A DNA stretch of 64,000 bases from Jackrogersella multiformis (lineage: Eukaryota; Ascomycota; Sordariomycetes; Xylariales; Hypoxylaceae). Below, piece after piece: positions 1-13,635 of the stretch. A model generated the notes under the pieces. It was not told where the DNA came from. It was given only the letters and a program-made list of their open reading frames with translations, and made no database searches. A program made the translations under genes and the position numbers. Location: contig CADCXD010000002.1 in NCBI GenBank assembly GCA_902806575.1, positions 2,976,001 to 3,040,000 on the forward strand, given 5' to 3'. Position 1 is the stretch's first letter; every line of letters begins with the position of its first letter.

Positions 1-2265
1 AGGCTGACCAAGGCTGCAGAGTGAGTTGAGGCGATATCACTTGCAATCTTGTCTCCGCAGTTATGCCCGTACACGACATTTAAAAGCATCGCCTGCACTA
101 GCCACAGCGGCGTGTGGATGGAAGACTCTGGCCCTTGAGAGCCCTGGTCAGATGATGGGGTCCGCCGGAAATCAGCCTTCCGCATATCGGCCTTCCTTCG
201 CTCTTCCAGGTATGATTGGATCATCTTCTTGGCCATCTCGAATAGCTCCCTAGACTGACTACGTTCCATCTCGTATAGAGCACCGATAGCCGCCATGGAT
301 AGAACAAGACATCCACTCCCACCAGCAGGATTCGATCGTCCGTTACCCGAATTGGACGGGGAATCGAAGGATAGCGTAGGAATATGTAAGAAGGGAAGAT
401 GGGGATGGAAAAAATGGAAGTAACTTGTAACATATCGCTGTAGATCCTGAGTACTTGGTAAATTCTTTATATTTTCAGACGAATTATCCGCCGCATTAGG
501 GAACTGGGGCGACATGGGCGAATTAGGCGATGTGAAGGAGTATTTGCGACCGCCAAACGACCCGCACTGGGATAATGTGCTAACGATTGCGTTCCGCGTA
601 GTGTCAGTGATGGTCGAGACGGGAGAGTGCGACTGGTGGCCGCCGCCAATAGAAGTGGGCGTCTCTGGGCTATGTCCAAAGTTGAGTGATTGATTCATAT
701 TGTGTGTGGTCAAGCCAGTCATTACGGACGGGCTAAGTGAGCTCATAGATGGAGGCGGAGTTGAGAAATAGATATCATTCATATTCTTTTGAGATGACGG
801 CTGAGGAGATACTGGTGCTCCGTTCAGGAGATCCGGAAATACTGTACCGCTCATTTCCATGGAAAAGGGGGTCGATACCTGGGGAGGTCCCATAAGGGCC
901 GGCTGCCACATGGAGCTGGAGGCAGTTGTTACAGCCGTAGGATTCGAACCATCAAGCATCACGTCACTGATACCACTCTGGCTGGTAGTGCTCATCGCGG
1001 ACGGCGATGAACCGTCCACGGCGTTCTCGCCTGGGTTGCTGAAGGACATTTGATGCTCAAATCCTGTCAACCAGTCAAAGCTATCGTCAATGTGCTGGCT
1101 CGGAGTAGACATGTCTGCCATTCCGTTGCCGAAAGGGGAGGTAGGATCCAGCGACATCGAGTGCGGAGATTCGGTGTAGTGGAGCGCGTTTGGATTGATA
1201 GTCGAGCCAGGCTGACCAAACAGCAAACCCTCAAAGTCATACTCGGGTTGGAAAGGCAGAGGAGGAGCAGTCCGTAAGCCGGGGTTGAAATCCATGCTGT
1301 TGATGCTGTGCGTCTCTAGCTTCGGGAGTCCATGGCTCATGCCCCTATGTCCCATCACCGCAGACATGCCGGCAAAGCTATGGTCCATATTGTGTAGCGG
1401 CAAGCCCGCGAGGCTCTGGTGTCGGCTATGGGTTGGAGGGACATGATGCTGATTTCTCGCCACCTGAGCGTTGGCGGCCGCAATCATGTGCATATGGTTT
1501 CCGTCTACATGGCTAATGGTATTCGCGCGAGGTCTCATCGAAGCAGCATTCGCAGCCGCGGCGGAAGCATTGGCACTAGCAACGCTGTTCTTACGGGCTC
1601 GGCTCTGGGCGGTAGCAGTACTGCTGGTACTTTCGCGACGATTCCTCGGCCGCGACGAGGGCGTCGTGGTCTGGTGAAGCTTCTGCTGGTGCCGCAGAAG
1701 TAGGTCTCGACGAGCAAAGCATCTTGTGCATTCTGGACACTCGAATGGCTTCTCCTTTGTGTGGGAACGCTCGTGACGTTTCAGATGTTCCAATCGGGCA
1801 AATGAGCGCTGACAAGTTGCACAGACGTGAGGACGAGGCTTATCGGTCTTAGGCGGAGGAAACGGCGGCGGGGCAGTAGTGGCGGTTGTATTCACCGTAA
1901 TGGACGAAGCTTTACACGATAATCAAAGTCAGTCAAATAGGTCAATTTGGTCACATTTCGTGCGGTGGTTCGAGGGAACATAGTTCAGATATTTCAGATA
2001 CTTCAGATATCTTAGGTGTATATCTTAAGTGTATAGTATGGTTATAGTATAGTGTAGCCAAAATGATGTCGGCGTGGCTTGCGGTTGCGGTTGCGGCCAC
2101 CGAAGCTAGTTAAGGGGATGGGGATAGGGATAGGATATGGATGGAGACATGGAGGGGCAATCAGAGGAGCTGTTTTGGGGGTGGAGGGGAGGTTAGAGCC
2201 ATACCAGAGTCATCGTTGCCAGCATTGTTCCCAGAGATTGCAGCGGCCGGCGATGGGTTGGACAT
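1..2265 (-). CDS. C2H2 zinc-finger transcription factor with fungal-specific regulatory domain (3' end off window)
   Basis: Probable nuclear DNA-binding regulator. Read as two exons: 2265-2205 and 1909 to beyond position 1. The 295-bp intron (2204-1910) starts GTATGG, has a CTGAC branch site and ends AAAG, and it joins the frames exactly (GAT GAC TCT G / CT TCG). Start chosen at ATG 2265 (MSNPSPAAA); an in-frame ATG farther upstream is possible. Two adjacent fingers lie near residues 50-99: C50-C53-H66-H70 and C78-C81-H94-H99, with the ADR1-like core RSFARLEHLKRHERSH. A long Ser/Asn/His-rich, probably disordered middle follows. From about residue 520 comes YFHFFHPHLPFLH, then GCLVLSMAAIGALYEM and TPLWLVQAMLLNVVYGHNCG, the pattern of the fungal-specific transcription factor domain of AmdX/Klf1-like C2H2 proteins. 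About 656 codons are visible and the frame is still open at the edge, so this is partial. The target genes cannot be told from sequence. Confidence 0.88.
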
Positions 2266-5200
2266 GACTGATTGAGAAGTAGGAGATAGAAAGGGTGGGA
2301 AATCCAACCGTCGACTACCGTCGAACTCTTGAATGCTGCCGAATTGAAGAAGCAAAGCAGTCTTGCAATTATTCCTAAGGTAGAATCGACGGCGGGCGGG
2401 AAAATCGAGGGTTTGGATGTAAAGTGGGAGGAAAGCAGAGCGAACGATTGAACCGTTGGTCGAGTGGTGGTTGAATGTGTGGTGTGTGTGCGTGAGTGAG
2501 TGTGAGTGCGAGTGTGAGTGTGTGTCAATGTTGCGCCTCTGTGTTGCGTGTGGTGGGGAGATTTCGGAGTGGGAGAGAAAAGCGCCTGGGAAGGAATCAG
2601 ACGGGTGGATTGGCTAATACGTGGGAGGTTAGGCGCACAGTAGTGGATATTGGTGGGTTTCGATGTAGTGGGTAGGTTTAAATCGGGTACCTCAGCCCAG
2701 GTCCTTTGGAGGGGCAGAGCGACAGAGCTTCGATACTAGGTACCTAGGTGGGTAGGTAGGCACTACTACCTATCTATGTATGAGAGCTAAAGAAAGAGCT
2801 TGGACCTTCGTATCGATTGTCGCATAAACCCTGGTACAGGCAGGTAAGCTAGGTACCTAAGGTCGGTATAATATTCGTATGATGTGACTTTCGTACTGTG
2901 CATTTATGTATGTAGCACTAAAGTGAAGATATTAGGTCTAGGTACCTAGGTACGTTTCGTTCTTACGATGACTGTTTCAATCAATACCTACCTAGGTAGG
3001 TAGATAAAATATACCTAAACTAAACTTCCAATCAGAGAGATATATCCAGACGAGAAGTACGAAACAAAAGATTAATGTAGGAAAACCGAGATAAAGCAAT
3101 TTTAACGAATTGAAATTCCAAGATTGGAAAACAAAAAACAGAAATATTTCGGATTCTCGAGTACAAAAAGGCAAAAGGCAAAATACGTAGAGCCTTGAAG
3201 AGCCAAACCGGGTTGAGCGGGATCTGATCATTCATTGGGTAAGGTTGGGTTCGACTTGCTTGAAGGCAATAACGCCGGACACCATTGTCACAGTGTGATT
3301 TCATCGCACCGAGATTCAGGGCAGGTAAGGTTAATAGTGGGCTATAAAATCAACTTAGCAGGTCACTTGATATGGCTAAAATTGCTGATAGTACATCCGT
3401 ACCTCGGTACTGGGTATAGTACCGCGGGCCTGAGTATCTATACTTCGTTTAAGCGATTGCGTATGAGCTGATCTTGCGCAAGGGCACGCCGTTCGTTTCA
3501 GGGCATCTTACTCACTGACAAGGGGCATACGGACAAGGGTCTGCACATTTATGTTTCGTCTAATTGGCTGTATTGGTAGAACCGCCGGAACCAAAATCCA
3601 CAGCTAGGAGTGGATTATGGTCACAAGATGCAAATCTAAATAATGTAAACTATACTTAGATTCGAAGTATCATTAGTATCTACCTAGGTACCTAGGGTAG
3701 GTTATCCTTAAACCCGACAGGAATTTTGATTTACTCTTTTAATACTTTGTACCTAGGTACCGATGTAGTATCGGGTTGCGTCCAACGCCCTGTTCCCATT
3801 TTACCAACGTTCGGCTTTGAATTTTTATTTCATCACTTCCAAGGTTGTTTGCTTATCAAGTAGTATTTCGGATATTAGGTGCTTTTATACTTTTGATTCT
3901 TTATATATTATTTTTACAGTTGTACGAAATATAGAGTCTGTATTATCACGAGACTGAACCAACCCGTTAAATAATCATTCGTCCGAGGAGGTCTTTGTTC
4001 TGCACCTATATCTACCTTGGTAGTGTAGGCAGGTTATTATCATCAGCCTCTCTACCCGCCAATGGGATGATCTTCAGGGAGCAACTTGTTCCACAAGCCT
4101 GTCACGGAGCGAACTCGGCGAAATGGAGCTTGGTAACCGATTTGAATCTGCTATGGTTTGAAATCAAGCCTCTCATCAAGGCCCCAACAGTCTTTTTTTG
4201 GTCTCCTTTGCGCGAAGAACCCTTGGAGCCTTGGAGCCTTGGAGGGGCTAGAAGGGAACCGAGGGGCAATCTGCGTCGACTACCTACCTAGGTACGCACT
4301 ACCTACGTAGTAATACTAGGTAAAACTCGTCAACTTTCCTAAGCTGGCGAATCTGACGGTTCTCTTCGGTCTGTTAGCGGCCTGCAGGCACATCAGCGCC
4401 TCCTGTCTTGACCATCCCAGTGCTCCCTATATCTACGCCATAACCCCCGATTTTCTCCAATCGTAACTCTGCGTCTTAAAGCACATACCTAGGTACACTA
4501 CCTACGTATATGTATGCGTACATATGTACTTAGGTATATATGTAGTATGCGCGCTATCACCAGCAACAGCAACGGTGTAGTGTATCTACCTGTGTACCTA
4601 GGTAGGTAGCGTAGATGAGTCGATTGAACCTTGCGATCCCGGCCGGCCTTGCGTCGAGCGTTAGGGCGTTAGGGCACATCCTACATGGTACTCTCGCGAG
4701 CGGCTTCTGATTGGTTTGTACGGAGCTGTCTTCTATGACTACCTACCTGGTATACTGCGCTTATACGTATTTAGCCAAGCATCGTTCCCACAGATATCGT
4801 TCCAAGGTTCCCACAGAATGGCATCTCAATTATCAATGTTGCATACCTTCCTAGCAGCCTAGCAGCCCAGGTACTCCTGGAGCTTCACACCATACGCAAT
4901 ACACGCGCATATAGCACATATTGCGTAGGTAGTACACGCTATTATTATACGTTCGCCGCAGGGGTTCCGCACAGGCCAATAGCCCTCTCCGGGTATATAT
5001 AATATTATGTGCTAACAATGGTAATCTACCTACGTAGTAGGATTCATCTACTCCCGTAGTGATGAACCAGAAAAGGAAGCTTGTCTCGGATCCATGGAGT
5101 GGACGACTACCTACATATACAGCAGGCAACCCTGGAGTTGTTCATATCTACCTACCTAGGTATCTAAGGTAGGTATTTAAGCCCCTGTGTTTATATAGGA

Positions 5201-5700
5201 CAACATAGGAGGTAGGTACCTAAGGTAGGCATTCATACGAACATTCCTTCAACTTACCTACTACATGTATGTACCAGGGTAGGCTAGAATTATGACAACA
5301 AGAATTGCGACGAGGTACGCAGGTACGCAGGTACGGTATTTTATTACCATTTTCTTGATGACGAGGTTTGCTTCTCGAAACAGGGTCTCCCCTTTTATGC
5401 GGCGGACTAAAAATGGCAGGCCAGGCTAAGAGATGCAGACTACATAGTACTGCCAATCTGTGCCTATCTAGGTTAATTGCATGTAAGAAGGTAAGTACCT
5501 ATTCGAGTACACAGTCTATATCCGGATCCACCTAATATACGGGTCGTAACAGCGCGCGCTGTAGCCGCCGAAGATCGCAGCCTGCAGCTTACAGCTTACA
5601 GCATGGATGTCTCTAGCACAAGATAGTACCTAGGTAGGTACCTACCCACCTAGGTCCCAGCCCTGGACTCCCTTAGATGCCGTCTAACGCAAAGTCGCCT
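2266..5700. repeat. Gene-free stretch with dispersed ACCTAGGT palindromes
   Basis: No convincing gene. The octamer ACCTAGGT, often extended to TACCTACCTAGGTAGGTA, recurs at high density, for example at 2742, 2944, 2990, 3682, 3751 and 4286, and again around 4590, 5150 and 5630. The copies are self-complementary, vary in length by ACCT/AGGT units, and have no constant spacing. The same word appears more sparsely in other intergenic parts of the window (8760, 11290, 34265, 34830, 35880, 57270) and was not seen inside the well-supported coding regions. The part nearest 2265 must hold the promoter of the divergent C2H2 gene. Confidence 0.75.
2477..2525. repeat. GT/GAGT-rich low-complexity tract
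   Basis: Irregular run of GTGTGTG, GTGAGTGAGTG and GAGTGTGAGTG units about 210 bp upstream of the start codon of the C2H2 factor, so probably in its promoter or 5' leader. It encodes only a His/Thr repeat on the reverse strand, which is not believable as protein. Confidence 0.7.
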
Positions 5701-8700
5701 CTTCATTTGAAGACATGCATTTACAAATTGGACCCTGAACATCGAAGATAGTAAGGTCTTACTTGCAGACAAGTTAGGCTTCTTTTCACTGATCTAGAAG
5801 CTTGTCACTGACGATTTCACTTAGCGAGACCTTACTGGTCTTCCAACAATAGATATTCGCCAGGGGCAACTTCTCACGCGGCAGCCTCAGCATGTCGTCA
5901 GAGAACTTTTCAGGATATTATCATGTCTACCTCTGGATGGGTTCCTAGGGATAGGAACCAAATGCAGACCTCGGAATCATAACTGTACAGCTATCAGAGG
6001 AAGCTCTTTAGCGTAACTGCTGCCATTGTCTTCCGTTAGTTCTATCGTTCTCATACTCACCTACCTACCTAAAGTAGGTAACAATACCAATGCCAATGAC
6101 ATGAGATATGAAATCGGCGGATAGTTACTTGATGTACGACCTGGACGACCCGTCAACGAGCAGCCTAGAACATTAAGCCCCAGGCCGCTCCCGCTGCCTA
6201 GGTCAAGAAAACGTGGCATGCCACACAAAATTGTATGCTAGGTATGTATCGGGAGTCTACACTACTTCGTCGAGTGTTCCCGCATATGGTCATGTCTTCC
6301 AACACCCAGCTACTTTCGATTCGAATAAACGAAGTTTACTCTCTCGGAGTCATCTGATGGTAACTTTATTCCGCTGCTCTAGCCAATAATAAAAGCCACC
6401 TTCCATCTAGGTCAGTTTGACATCCGGATGCGCAACGACGGTTTTGCCTTCCGCGGCGGCAGCTACTATGTAACTACGGAAGCAAATACAGGTCGTAGGA
6501 TTGGTTGATTTATCAAGCCAAGAAATCTATGGCCGCCTTAGATGTGGACGACACAGCCTGATCCTCTTTTCTTTTTCCCCCCTTCTCATACTTCCAATAA
6601 TAGTAGTACTCTTTTTTTCTACGCGACTACACGGCTACATTCCTTCGAAGGTATGAATGATGCAGTCAAAAAGCATTTCTTTATGCTAGTCATGACAGTG
6701 TGTCGTCGACATAGAGATGGAAAAGCAGTATTTATGGTTTTGAATAATTTTTGCACGAGCCTCCATTGTACCCGGCAAGACTAGGAACATAAAATCGACT
6801 TCTCGGGCAGCTCGGGTTTGGCTAACCAAGCCAGCTAGGGCAGCGACAGGTTCTCAAGAGCACGTTTGGGGTATCCACGGCTTAAAAGGTAACCCTGCAC
6901 ACCACGCTGCTCGATGCCATAGCGCATTGCTCGCCCGTTGGTCATGTCGCCCCCAGCCAAGATTTCACTAAACAGGGTATAATGAGAGTACAAACCCATC
7001 CGTCTGCATCGTCAAGTACTAATACATAGTATGACGCCCTCCACACGAACGAGGATCGTTTCTACAAAACTGGTTTGAAGGTATGAAGACAAGGGGTGAT
7101 TTTCATTCGATACATCAAGACGAAAGGACTCAGCCTACACATTAAACATCACGAATCTTACGCTTCAGCATGTTCCACCATCTCCTAAACCGATACGGTC
7201 CCTATTGCCTGATCATATTAGTGAGACACATTTGATCAGATACCTAGGCGAACTTCCGCAGCATATGTAGTCCACATATGTCTGAAGAGAACACGAAATG
7301 AAGCGACCTCGTCCGTAATTAGTCCCCGACTGCCGTTGCATCAAACAATATCATACCGTTCAATTCGCTAAGGTCCCAATATCTTTACAATACGCGTTCG
7401 AATCCCTACGTAGAGCGACTCGACGGACTAAAAAGGTCGCTTTATCATATCATCTGTTCAGGCCTGGGAACAACACAACGTCAGTAATTCCATATATACC
7501 GGCATACCGGTAATCAGCTATCATGCGATTCTCAATCTAGGAGTTTTCCGGTTCTCGTCAAGGATCAAGGGTGGTAGGGGTTAATTCCTCCCCGGACGAT
7601 TGACGAATCAAATCCTGGAGTCATCCGCTTCACCTTGATTATTCACCTTGGCACCATCTCACACCGCAAGAATTCGATGCCTAGTACTCGTAGGCCGGCT
7701 TTAAAAGCTTGCCGATCAGTCAGGTGAACTACTTCTGCTTATGGCTAGATTCTCTAGCCAACTATGTAATATCAAAACGGTATCTTCAGCAATTTTATCC
7801 AGCAATACGCTTTTTACCTTACCTAACGAGCCTGAGTAAGAGGTTAGTCACAACAGCTATAATGATATCCAACTCAAGATATCCTGTGCATATATGTTGC
7901 CAATATCGAGTACAGCCGAAGGGATGGGTGGACAGCTCACGAGGGACTCTATAGCGCTACTTGTAACCGTCCCGGAACACATCGATATTGCTATGTGGAC
8001 ATTATCCATTGTCATAGGAGGGCTCCCCAATCGGTATGCGTCCACCCTTACGCATACCCGGAGAGGTTACCTCCCGGTGCTTCGGCATCTGGGGAAAAGA
8101 TGCATAGTCTCCCTCCCCCATAACCCCAAATTTCCCCAAAAACCACTTTAAGGTCAGATCAGCGTTCGGTCAAGACCCTTTAATACATGGAGCAGTCTGG
8201 CCCTGGACACTAATAAGAGCCGTTCTACCGCATAGCACCTTGATCTGGGTAGGTAGATTCTCTTGCTGCCGTTTCGAGTGAGTTCCGATAGTCACTTTTA
8301 TGTGGCTCTTCAAGGTTCGGCACTAACCAAGCCGCTATATACCTGAAATAGAAATGTGGAAAAGTGTGAAAAGTCATGTGGATAGAATTCCGGGGTTGGA
8401 CAAAATATAAGCTACTATCGTCTGTGGACTATATTGAGTTGTGTAGTCTGTTTGCTTACGCCTCTTCTTTGCATGCTTGACGTTAAGCTTGAAGCTAATG
8501 GTATACACCAATGAGCACGCCGCCGAAGCTCTCAGCCGAAACTCACCGTCATGTTCGAAAGGTTGGCACTACATTAGTTTGACCTTAGGTCAAGATCAAG
8601 CTTGGCCTATTGTATGGACCCTCCAACCATCTCAAAGATCCCAGGCCATCTTGATGGCCATCATGCATAACACGCGTTTCTAATTTGCTTCTCTAAGTTG

Positions 8701-11700
8701 TGACAGAATTTGCTACAGCCGCATCTCAATATTGCAATAAATACATACCTACCTTTCCTAGGTACCTACCTAGGTAGGTATATTCTAAACCATGGCTGTC
8801 ATATATTCCGACACGCCAGACAACTTGCTTTATACGATACCAATTTTGAGCACATGAGCTTATTGATATTTTGCTAATTTCCTATTGTTGACTACCTAGG
8901 TAAGAATTTTTAATACATATAGCATCCTCACAAGAGCAAAAGCCTCACATCCCTAGGTTCACATCGATGAACCTACCCTGGTCTTCCCCAGATTTTTCAC
9001 AAGCAGAATAGCGCGCCGTTCTCATATGTGCTTGCAGGTACTAGACAGGGAGAGCAAGTGTGTGGGATACCTTTTTAAGATATGCCGATCGCTTCCAAGG
9101 GGTGCGCACTCACTACCACCCATGCCTTTCTCGGGCATGACTAGAAAAGGTAAAGGTCGGTCTCCTTCGATTCCTTCGACAGATGAAGCCCATCAAATCA
9201 GCCAATGGCTGATTTGTGAATGGATGACTACCCAATTGGCCTTTCCCAACCTAGCTACACCAACATGACAGAACTTCGCTCGTCTTATCCTGACGGGGTC
9301 TGCTAACCCCATGACGTCGCCCCGTTATTCGTGCCTGAAAGCTATCAAACACTATGGACTGATTACCCATTAGTCAACGATTATTAAATTACGCTATTCT
9401 GGCTCGAGCCCTTAACTGTTAGGGACGAACAATCCGGACAACCATGACTACTTGGTAGCTAGCGGTCCCAGATCATCGGGCCATCGGGATGAAAAACAGA
9501 GGAGTATTACTATGTGCTGTAGAGCTTACCTACGGATGTGTCGTACGGTATCATGTTCGTCAACTATTGTCAGGCCATACGGAACCATCGATGCTCCAAC
9601 TAACGACTTCAATGTAAGTTACGTGAAGTCTCGGACTCTTCGTCTAGTAGTGCATTAGAAGAAGTTTTCTAGACCGTCGTGGCCCCGAGACCATGAGCCG
9701 CCCGTGTGGGATTCTTTTGTCATCCTGCAGTTCGCAGTCGCACTCTTTGGGCCACAATGCGAGCCGTCGTCTGCCGTGTCCAGACTCCAGAACCAGTGGT
9801 CAACTCCTACGGACTGGGCCTCATGCAGTTAACCCGGCAGCCCAGCAGACCTACCTTAGCAGCTTAGGTAGACTAGTAGTACTATGTAGACTAATAATAA
9901 TCTCGGACCCGCCTGGTGGGCGGTCGCTCTGCTGCAAGTCATGGGAATTTTTTTCACCGACGTGCAGATCACATACCATATCGATGCCCTGCTCGCATGC
10001 CGCGTTCCTTGGGTACCTAGAGATGGCCATCAGGCAGTTCGCTGGTCACATCTCGAAGGAACAGCGGATACGGAAGCAGAGAGTGTCGCATTGCACGCTG
10101 CAGGATACGTCGACTGTAACATTTCCAGCAACAACATATCGTCATAGTCTACCAATTGGGAATTGTTGCGCCTATATACCTAGATACTGTATTGTCAAAT
10201 ACCCCAAATAGAGTCGATTCACGCGAAGCTCGCCGATGAATCCTTGCCCAACTCTGCCAATTTCCAATTGCGGACACAAGGTGACTACCAGCCAAGCAAA
10301 GTTGTAAGTTGTATACTACTTCTAGGTATTCTTTATCCCATCGTCATTGTATAATCTTGGTAATTTCAACAAGCTGGATATATGAAACCCTGTGGCAATA
10401 TCTGTTAGGGTAGTCTATGCAGATAGCTCGCCGTCATGTATGCAATACCATGAGGATACCATTCGCCACACTTATTGCACCTATACGACCTATGGCTCTG
10501 TCGCCTTCACACCACATTCCGCACTCTACAAGCAAGGGCCCGTCTACTACGGTAACGCAGTCCCATCTTTTCGTCTGTCGTATCACCAAACTCATATAGG
10601 ATCCTACTGCTCGCCTTATCCGCCCCCAACCGTAGGTCCATCAGCGGCACGGACAACGTGGCATATATATCAGTATATAGAAACGCACTTTAAGTATGTT
10701 ATCTAATATCTTCATGAATTTTCCGCGGTCTCGCATCTCCGTGCGTATATACATAATAAAGTCGCCAAGCTCGGCACCCGCCTCGACCCATTCCCGTATC
10801 ATCCAGAAGAGATCGGAACCAAAAACCGGCAGTCCCATCCCCCATCCGCGTGAGCTAGTCGCAATGGGATCTATTAATCGAAGGACCAATTACGAAAGGA
10901 TATTTCCAACAAAGAAGAGACGCCGTGCTCTTTGAGCATGACGACCCTGATTTTCGATCGACAGCGCACCTAGGTTAGATCCATCGTGTCCGCCGCCCCC
11001 TTCCCACTCCGGCTACGTGCATTTGGGATCTCGGCCTAACACCCACGTCTTCCCGCGCTAACTAGTGGTTCTTCTGATGATCATCGCGGCGGCGGAAGAC
11101 CAAGCGGTTACTAATGCTTGAGTTATCCCGTAACTCAATCGTGTAACAACCTGTGACGGTCACCCAGTTCCATCAAGTCATCATTTCTATCGGCGGTATT
11201 ATTCGGTATTCGGTAGTCGGTAGATAGTTTACATAAGTTGACCCTATAGTATTTGCATATAACAAGTTTCTACCTAAATGCTAACTGCCTACCTAGGTAC
11301 CAGCTATACTACCTACCTACCATAGTCCACCGATAGAGTGACTCGTCCGCAGCGCTAATGAATATATAGTAAGGTGCTCCGGCCCAGCTTATTACCAAGA
11401 CATCTGCTATAACTCTTATATCCTGAACAGGCGGAATCATCATTCCAGCGCTACCAAGGCTAGGGTGATAGTTATCGCAGCATGGAAACGTGCCATCGAT
11501 CCCTTTCCTTTCCTGGCATCGCGTGAGTCGCCGTCGTAGATCGTCCCCTCCAGCCACCCGACTGAGGACCACCCAAGCTACTCGGCCCGCGTCGGGACGA
11601 GCTGTCCCAGGCGACGAACCCCATGCACGCTCTAGCGCAGCAGGAGCACATGTTCATACTAGCGATGACGGCGCCTCGGCCGGTGCGTCGCTGCGGAGAA

Positions 11701-13635
11701 TGATCCACCAACAGCACGCATCCCGTCTCGACGCCGTCGATGGCTATTTTTCAGCTGCGCTGCCTACGGAATCGTTCCAGAATATTGTTCCGGGGTAGTG
11801 CGGCCATTCAAGAGCGTGAAGATCGCCATTGAACCAATTAAGAAACTATCATTCTCGCATTGGTCTAGCGAATGCCTACATAGTATTGCTGCTAGATTGG
11901 TCTCGCTGCTAACCCACTTCCGATCCCCGAGACGTTGTCGAATCCTCAAAGCTAAGAAATTGTCGGCGAGACGCCGCGCAATCTCGTGATGACAGCTTGG
12001 ACGCCATTAAAACATCACGGCATGGCTGGGGTTTCGCACCAATATGATATATCTCCGGTATTGGGTGGCATGTCTTAGACGGAGGAGCTCGTCACATTTG
12101 AGACATTCTGTCAGAATCCTTCTACTATGTAGGTCGCAGATCTACAACCACGGTGAGAGAGCTTTCAGCCTTCCGAGTGAAGACAAATGGGCACACTCAA
12201 CCGAAATTTGCGAGCCCCATTGGACGGGTAGCATCAGCATGCATGATATAGGGCTGCTTACGGTGGCTGAAACCCGCACACCGGTATGTCTCCGGTCTGG
12301 TGATCTTGCGCCTTGTCTCGGGTCTTACGGAGAGACCAACGCAGGTCTTCCGTAGAGATGCTGCAGTGCGTTCGGCGGTCCACTCTTCGGATAAACACTA
12401 TAACAAACCATAGTCTCTTGTCATGTAAGAAGTAGTTAGCTAGTACATTCATAGAAAGTATTAATATAGATATATTAGCATATGTCTCGTTATTGCTTCG
12501 ATAAAGGCATCGTATGTCTCAAAGACATGCTACCTTGTTTGATATTCGCGATTTAATACATAATAGTGATCTATCATTTGGCTGGCTACCTATGGGTAAG
12601 AGCTTTTCTTCTAATAGTTAAACTTGAATTCATTTCTAGACTTCAAGTGGTGCGGTATACAATCTTAACCCACGATATCACCTCGAGCATTTGGGAAAAA
12701 GGGGGGTAAGAGAACTCGCGGGCGTAATGTTTATTAACAACAATTATTAATAACGCCAACTATATAGAAAACAGTACAATGACTCTCTAAAATTAAAATT
12801 ACAAGTTATTGGCAAAAATCACAAGCTAATGATAAAAATATGGCCAGCTTCCACGATGCATTTAGCCTTTGGTGCTTCAAAGCAAGAAGCTACCTACCTA
12901 GTTGGTCTTAAGTTTTTCTATATCTCAGCCCCTTTTAAGCTTCCGCCTCATCTGACTAGATGGAAAACCTGGCGGTTTAGTGTAGCCCGCTACGATAACT
13001 AACTTTAAAGAACACCAAAACACCATGCTATCGTCCGCGCCACCAACTTGCAGCTTATATGCACCTAGGTACGCTTTACCCCATAAAATATGTCCTCTTC
13101 TAAACCGCACCTTAGGTAACCATCTACCTCCTTAGGCCACTGTAGATTGTCAGGTTACCATCAGCGGGGATCCGCATTGCTTAGACATCGAGGAGAAGGA
13201 GAGTTCATATGATCGATTAAAAAGGCTTAGGGATGATATCAACATGTTTCCTTTAGAATTTATCACAACCTTGCCAGAACAGTTCCTCATACACCTCATA
13301 CACTCAATACCGATCCTGCCGACGATATAGGGAGGTTCTAGAGAGGTGCCTGAGTTAGCCGCGGGAAGGAGATGCAGGCTCTCTGGTATATCATGATGCT
13401 GAGCTCACATAATATAGCCTTGAACCTAGACAGAAAGAATATTAACGTGGGGTATTAACTTTGAAGGATGGCTAAATGGCTTCACGAATAATCGATTTAT
13501 ATGTTCCAAAATTTCGTTAGTTCCTAACGTATAATTGTGAAAGTTTTTGCATGTGGCCACCCCTTAAAGTTAGGCGCCACTATTCTAAGAAGAAGAGTTC
13601 TCGCCTGGCACAATATATATATATATATATACCTC
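5701..13635. other. Gene-poor intergenic region with scattered coding-like scraps
   Basis: No gene with a recognisable domain on either strand. Composition is mixed, with occasional ACCTAGGT words (8760, 11290). Three scraps look coding-like but are unproven. One is a 55-codon frame at 6835-6999 (-) reading MGLYSHYTLFSEILAGG and ending GYPKRALENLSLP. The second is an open frame at 9659-9832 (+) containing VWDSFVILQFAVALFG. The third is a GC- and CpG-rich island near 11470-11800. They may be remnants of decayed genes. From about 12600 the DNA becomes more AT-rich towards the 2EXR gene. Confidence 0.5.
13613..13631. repeat. (TA)n microsatellite
   Basis: Uninterrupted TA dinucleotide tract ending five bases before the chosen start codon of the 2EXR gene. 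It would encode IYIYIY if translation began upstream, which argues for starting at 13636 or later. Confidence 0.85.

Noticed and set aside
940..965. Pol III B-box GGTTCGAATCC on the reverse strand
   Set aside because: Lies inside the open reading frame of the C2H2 factor with no A-box or tRNA fold; coincidental.
4655..4680. Telomere-like GCGTTAGGGCGTTAGGGC
   Set aside because: Only two imperfect units within unique sequence; not a telomeric array.
9693..10211. 172-codon frame on the + strand
   Set aside because: Ser/Cys-rich, no motif, overlaps other equally open frames, passes through a run of ACCTA-type intergenic repeats; reads as chance.
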